A stretch of 64,000 bases of DNA, from NCBI GenBank assembly GCA_039640505.1, contig CP046865.1, positions 744,001 to 808,000 on the forward strand. Direction: 5' to 3'. Source of the stretch: Rhodobacteraceae bacterium Araon29. Lineage in GTDB: Bacteria; Pseudomonadota; Alphaproteobacteria; Rhodobacterales; Rhodobacteraceae. Within the stretch, counting starts at the first letter, position 1. Each line of letters opens with the position of its first letter. Positions 60,447 through 64,000 of the stretch are shown piece by piece. A program made the position numbers and the translations under genes. The notes under the pieces were generated by a model, which ran no database searches, was not told where the DNA came from, and saw nothing but the letters and a program-made list of their open reading frames with translations.

Positions 60447-61593
60447 TTGAATCCCTTCGAATAGATGGAAGTGCGGCAAGAATAGCATCTGTCACCTCAG
60501 GTTCACCAATGTGCTGAGGTAACACTCGCAACTTTATTTTCTCGTGTAGATTTTTACCTACCGTATCCAAAAAAACCGTTCTTAGGCATTTATCTTCTAT
60601 GCTGCCGCCTGGTCGGTCTTGATGAGAAAACCCCCCCATTGGAACAATGAGAGTCACGTCGCCTTTATGTTGGTTTAGGCTTTTGTACAAAAGTTCAGCA
60701 ACGATCTGCATTTCCGCGCTGGTCAGTTTGGCATGGGTGAAATAGCCAGAGTGTTCATAATGGTCGCGGCTCAAATAGTGCCCGGGCAGGGTCGATTTTT
60801 CACCCAAACCGACAAAATTCAAGGCACCTGGCAAAACCACTCTGGGCAGATCACCGCCCGCGCTAAAACGATTTGGCATTGGCGCATGCGCACCTGCGAT
60901 GTGCAGGCGGGTAAGTTCATGGGGGGTAAGATCTACGATTGCATTAAAAGCGCCTAGATCAATGAAACGGGAAAAGGCAGCGCCGCCAAACCCATTTGCA
61001 TGAAAGACCGTACTTTCCTGTCCAAGCGCTTTTAGCCTTGCAACAAGGGGACCAACAGCAGCTTCTGTTGCGCCCAGTGACGTGATCCCAACTGAGGTTT
61101 TGACCGTATCAGACCCCAGTTCGTGTTGCGCTTTACAAAGGCCAGCAGTAAGGGCTGCCACATTTTCAAGAACTTCCCGCAGTGTTGCGTTCAATCCGCA
61201 TATATCTGCCAGCGTAGGAACAAGGATAATTGAACTATCTGCCACAGCATTTCTGGGGTCAAAAGGCAGCGTTGTAATCAAGACCTTAGGCAAGGTAATT
61301 GGCAAGTCCCGTAGCACCTTCAAAGCAATTTCGCCGCCTGTGCCCCCACCTAGCCCAATGACGGCTTGCACGCCTTCTTTGAGCGCTTTGGAAACCGCTT
61401 CACTGGCCCGCAAGCCAGCGGCGTTCATAGCGGAGAGTTTGTCTGGCCCATCAACAATCTTGCCACCTGTGTCAAGCGATAGATCAATTGGTACGCCCGT
61501 CACATCATGGTCGTGCAGACAGCGTAAAAAATAATTTGTCTCTTCGGCCTTGGTGATTAGCGTTGCCAGCACAAGAACACGCGCCTGTGCCAT
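60439..61593 (-). CDS. Tm-1-like ATP-binding domain protein (UPF0261), second copy
   Basis: 384 residues with the same pattern as the copy at 42842: VLVLATLITKAEETNYFLR (the usual DTKGEE is altered to ITKAEE), GLGGGTGGEIALKVLRDLP, IILVPTLADICGLNATL, FHANGFGGAAFSRFI and VLPGALNFVGLG. Here it sits between a sugar-type ABC permease and a class II aldolase with no TIM-barrel partner nearby. That places UPF0261 in a carbohydrate-acid setting and argues that the family acts on small metabolites. Starts 3 bp after the permease. Confidence 0.9.
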   Translation of the reverse strand: MAQARVLVLATLITKAEETNYFLRCLHDHDVTGVPIDLSLDTGGKIVDGPDKLSAMNAAGLRASEAVSKALKEGVQAVIGLGGGTGGEIALKVLRDLPITLPKVLITTLPFDPRNAVADSSIILVPTLADICGLNATLREVLENVAALTAGLCKAQHELGSDTVKTSVGITSLGATEAAVGPLVARLKALGQESTVFHANGFGGAAFSRFIDLGAFNAIVDLTPHELTRLHIAGAHAPMPNRFSAGGDLPRVVLPGALNFVGLGEKSTLPGHYLSRDHYEHSGYFTHAKLTSAEMQIVAELLYKSLNQHKGDVTLIVPMGGFSHQDRPGGSIEDKCLRTVFLDTVGKNLHEKIKLRVLPQHIGEPEVTDAILAALPSIRRDSNV

Positions 61594-61596
61594 AGA

Positions 61597-62526
61597 TTAG
61601 CCTTTCACCGCGCCAGCGGTCATTCCTGTAATGATCTGACGGCTCGCAAAGAGGGTAAAAATGATTGGGGGTATGGCCAAAAGCATACCTGTGGCCATGA
61701 TCACACCCCATTCAATATTGAATTCAGACATATTATTAACAATCAAAATAGGAACCGTTTTGGTGTTTCTGTCTGAAAGGGCAGAGGCTAGCAAATATTC
61801 ATTCCAAGCGATGCGAAATGTAAAGATAGCGGCCGCAGCAAGACCCGGCTTTATAAGCGGCAGAACCACCTTAAAGAATACTTGAAACGGTCCAGCGCCA
61901 TCAACCCTAGCGGCCTCTTCCAAGGATCGGGGGACTTGTACGATAAAACTCTGCAATATCCAGATCACAAATGGAAGATTCATGGCCACATAGATCAGGA
62001 TTATACCCGAATGCGTTCCGGCAAGACAGACATCCCCACGGCCCCCTATAGCATCGCGGATGAGCTCGCCCAGCCAGGTCCTTTTCCCGATGCAGAACTC
62101 ATTATTCCAAAGACCGAATACAGGCACCAGCAAAACGGCAGGTGGAACCATGCGCACCATCAAAGTAGTCAATGAAACGGTGTCTCTACCCATGAAGCGA
62201 AAGCGTACCAATGCATAGGCTGCCATGGTACCGATCACCAGCGTGAGCATTGTCGACACTAATGCGATGATAAGAGAGTTGGTAAATGCACCCCCAAACT
62301 TGAGCGCACAAAAGTCTAGATGTTCCGGCTCGTACCAAAGGACATCGCACAGTGCGGTTTCGTAATTCTGTAGTGTCGGCAAGAACAAAAGCCCGGAGGT
62401 TCCGGAAATGATATCGACATCCAGCTTGAAACTATTGATGAACATTAAAAGGATGGGCCCGACAGCCATAAATATCAGGGCAACCAAAAGGGCATAAAAG
62501 GCAGGGTTTTGGCGATCAGCCTTCAT
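61597..62526 (-). CDS. Sugar-type ABC transporter permease (MalG class)
   Basis: 309 residues, six membrane segments, EAA loop EEAARVDGAGPFQVFFKVVL, and the terminal GMTAGAVKG of MalG-like permeases. Two long loops are present, one after FLPTLQNYETALCDVLWYEP and one with NNEFCIGKRTWLGELIRDAI, both with extra Cys residues, making it longer than its homologues in this window. Its ATG overlaps the partner permease stop (TAATG). Confidence 0.93.
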   Translation of the reverse strand: MKADRQNPAFYALLVALIFMAVGPILLMFINSFKLDVDIISGTSGLLFLPTLQNYETALCDVLWYEPEHLDFCALKFGGAFTNSLIIALVSTMLTLVIGTMAAYALVRFRFMGRDTVSLTTLMVRMVPPAVLLVPVFGLWNNEFCIGKRTWLGELIRDAIGGRGDVCLAGTHSGIILIYVAMNLPFVIWILQSFIVQVPRSLEEAARVDGAGPFQVFFKVVLPLIKPGLAAAAIFTFRIAWNEYLLASALSDRNTKTVPILIVNNMSEFNIEWGVIMATGMLLAIPPIIFTLFASRQIITGMTAGAVKG

Positions 62527-63431
62527 TACTCATCTTCCTGTATCTGGCGGGCCAATCGAGCGGCGCGCACCTCTTGCAATCGCGCTATGATGAACATGAC
62601 AAGCGTGAGCATCAGCAACAACATTAACAGATAATTCGACATAGCCGCCGCGGTTCCCAGTTCTCGAAACTCAGTGGCTGTACGGCTTATGCGTAAGGCT
62701 AAGATTTCGGTGGATAGTCCTGGTCCACCCTCTGTCATCACCAAGATGACTTCGAGCACTTTGAAAGCATCAATCAATCGTAAGAGCGCCGTGACAATGA
62801 GGACAGGCATCATCAACGGAAGCTTGATATATACGATTTGCTGCCAGCCCGTTGCTCCGTCGATACGCGCAGCTTCCAGCGCAGAGCGTGGTAATGACTG
62901 AAGAGCAGCCAGCGAAAGGATAAAAATAAACGGGGTCCATTGCCAAATATCTGCAATAATTACAGATAATAGTGCGTTTTGGCCAAGCCAATCCACACCC
63001 TCTAATCCTAAACTTTTAAGAGCGCGGTTAAAGTTACCGACCGTAGGGTGGTACATATACCGCCACATTAGACCAACAACCACCGGTGCAATCATCATCG
63101 GCAAGATAAAAAGCGTGCGCAGTACCGACATGCCTCGGATGTTACGATCCAAAAGCAATGCAAGCCCCACGCCCAACACCAGCTCTGCTGACACAACAGA
63201 GGCCGCGAAGATCAATGTCACAGAAAGACTTTCCCGGAAGGCTGGGTCAAACCAAAGAGTGATGTAATTTTTCAGCCCTAAAAAATTGGTTTCACCGATA
63301 GCCTGACTTGGATCCCAAGCTCTAAAAGATCCATATATCATGTAGCCCAAAGGGTATAATAGCGCGAGCCCCATGATAATAATTGCAGGCGCAATAAACA
63401 CATAGGGTGTAAGGCGGTTCATGGATTGCAT
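62526..63431 (-). CDS. Sugar-type ABC transporter permease (MalF class)
   Basis: 301 residues from the ATG at 63431 (a longer frame to 63506 would include the hairpin). Six membrane segments, EAA loop ALEAARIDGATGWQQIVYIK, and TEGGPGLSTEILALRI. Forms the channel with the following permease; the ATPase gene is not in the window. Confidence 0.93.
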   Translation of the reverse strand: MQSMNRLTPYVFIAPAIIIMGLALLYPLGYMIYGSFRAWDPSQAIGETNFLGLKNYITLWFDPAFRESLSVTLIFAASVVSAELVLGVGLALLLDRNIRGMSVLRTLFILPMMIAPVVVGLMWRYMYHPTVGNFNRALKSLGLEGVDWLGQNALLSVIIADIWQWTPFIFILSLAALQSLPRSALEAARIDGATGWQQIVYIKLPLMMPVLIVTALLRLIDAFKVLEVILVMTEGGPGLSTEILALRISRTATEFRELGTAAAMSNYLLMLLLMLTLVMFIIARLQEVRAARLARQIQEDE

Positions 63432-63473
63432 ATGTGTTTTCCAAAGCCTTTTGTTTGGCACGTGTCTTAGGAT

Positions 63474-63497
63474 GCACGGCCCGAAGCCGGGCCGTGC
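63474..63497 (-). terminator. Hairpin between binding-protein and permease genes (third ABC operon)
   Basis: GCACGGCCCG (63474-63483) and its exact reverse complement (63488-63497) form a 10-bp stem with a 4-nt loop, 12 bp after the binding-protein stop. No T-tract follows in the minus direction. Confidence 0.75.
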
Positions 63498-63509
63498 AAT
63501 GATCATTAT

Positions 63510-64000
63510 TTATTGCCAGGTATAATAACCTGCTTCTTCCATCACTACTTTGGTGCGTTCAGCCACACCATTCAGCGCTTCTTGGATGTCCAGACCTTCT
63601 GTCAGTACTTTCGACAGTGTGGTTCCTAGATCAGCGTTGATTTTACCCCAGACAGGGATAATCGGACGCCAGTCTGGGTCAGCGTGCTTGAGCGCCTCAC
63701 CAAAGGTCGCCATGTGTGGGAATTTGGTGTTTACATCTTCATCTGCATGGGTTGAGAAGCGTGACGGATTTCCACCAGCCAGTGCAACAAGTTTATCCCC
63801 GGCTTTTGATGTAAGCCACTGCATCAGCAAGAAGGCTGCTTCTTTGTTCTCGGCATTTTTAGGGATGCCAATACCAAAGCCTCCAGTTTGTGATCCGCGA
63901 CGGACACCCATGGGGTGCATTGCCCAGTCCACCTTGCCAACAACCTTAGATTTGGACGGGTCGTTTATTTGACCAGCCACAACCGTTGTATCGAGGAACA
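63510..64000 (-). CDS. Extracellular solute-binding protein, family 1 (partial; 5' end outside window)
   Basis: The C-terminal 163 residues of a sugar-type binding protein; the frame stays open to the window edge. GGFGIGIPKNAENKEAAFLL and MQWLTSKAGDKLVALAGGNP are the lobe-2 features of the family, which end with the VVMEEAGYYTWQ-like tail. Supplies the third ABC importer. The N terminus, signal peptide and any upstream regulator or ATPase gene lie beyond 64000. Confidence 0.92.
   Translation of the reverse strand, partial: FLDTTVVAGQINDPSKSKVVGKVDWAMHPMGVRRGSQTGGFGIGIPKNAENKEAAFLLMQWLTSKAGDKLVALAGGNPSRFSTHADEDVNTKFPHMATFGEALKHADPDWRPIIPVWGKINADLGTTLSKVLTEGLDIQEALNGVAERTKVVMEEAGYYTWQ

Noticed and set aside
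1-64000. CRISPR arrays, rRNA or tRNA genes
   Set aside because: No regularly spaced repeats and no tRNA/rRNA signature sequences were recognised on either strand; detection by eye is limited.

Overview
The window reads as the chromosome (or a large replicon) of a marine alphaproteobacterium, most likely Rhodobacterales (Roseobacter-like). The basis is moderate GC, many ABC/TRAP uptake operons, a MocR-divergent aminotransferase, DctB/DctD-like regulation, and roseobacter-style catabolic enzymes. This assignment is by gene content and style only. No rRNA, tRNA or CRISPR array was seen. Nearly everything is accessory catabolism: each region pairs an importer with enzymes and a local regulator, separated by decaying mobile DNA.

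Layout. (1) 1-11.1 kb: a molybdenum hydroxylase pair (2Fe-2S plus Mo subunit) faces a minus-strand block of branched-chain-amino-acid/amide-type ABC transporter (K-G-F-H-M), XRE-cupin regulator, amidohydrolase and CobW-type G3E GTPase. It looks like uptake, hydroxylation and hydrolysis of an N-heterocycle-like substrate. (2) 11.4-12.7 kb: a broken tyrosine integrase, its small partner gene and a truncated copy of the next operon's start. (3) 12.8-30.1 kb: Cys-type sulfatase and its formylglycine-generating enzyme, a sugar-type ABC importer, a dimethylformamidase-like hydrolase, a HAD phosphatase, a MocR regulator divergent from a class III aminotransferase, a TIM-barrel isomerase, a TPP enzyme and a HisD/HpsN-like dehydrogenase. 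(4) 30.1-31.1 kb: IS6 and IS3 remnants and a truncated FMN hydroxyacid dehydrogenase. (5) 31.1-38.4 kb: a second sugar/polyol ABC importer with ribokinase, SDR, HAD phosphatase and GlcG-like protein.

(6) 38.6-44.7 kb: the least understood block. A Tm-1-like (UPF0261) gene and a PEP-hydrolase-like TIM barrel overlap each other and a flavoprotein. They are flanked by a regulator that fuses the same TIM-barrel family to a degenerate AAA+ and a Fis helix-turn-helix, and by a half-length homologue of the barrel. (7) 44.7-48.5 kb: LysR, LeuD-like, LeuC-like and a haloacetate-dehalogenase-like hydrolase. (8) 48.9-59.3 kb: DctB/DctD-like two-component system (the DctD lacks the sigma-54 loop), two tandem operator-like sites, a TRAP transporter DctPQM, gene remnants, HMG-CoA lyase and a CoA-transferase split by an intact IS3-family element. 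(9) 59.8-64 kb: class II aldolase, a second Tm-1-like protein and a third sugar-type ABC importer that runs off the window.

Recurrent themes: four of the five substrate-binding-protein genes are followed by a hairpin before the next transport gene, probably to keep binding-protein mRNA in excess. TIM-barrel/Tm-1-like proteins occur in two separate operons. Insertion elements have broken at least two catabolic genes. Functions of whole pathways are inference from gene neighbourhood; individual family calls rest on motifs visible in the translated sequence.
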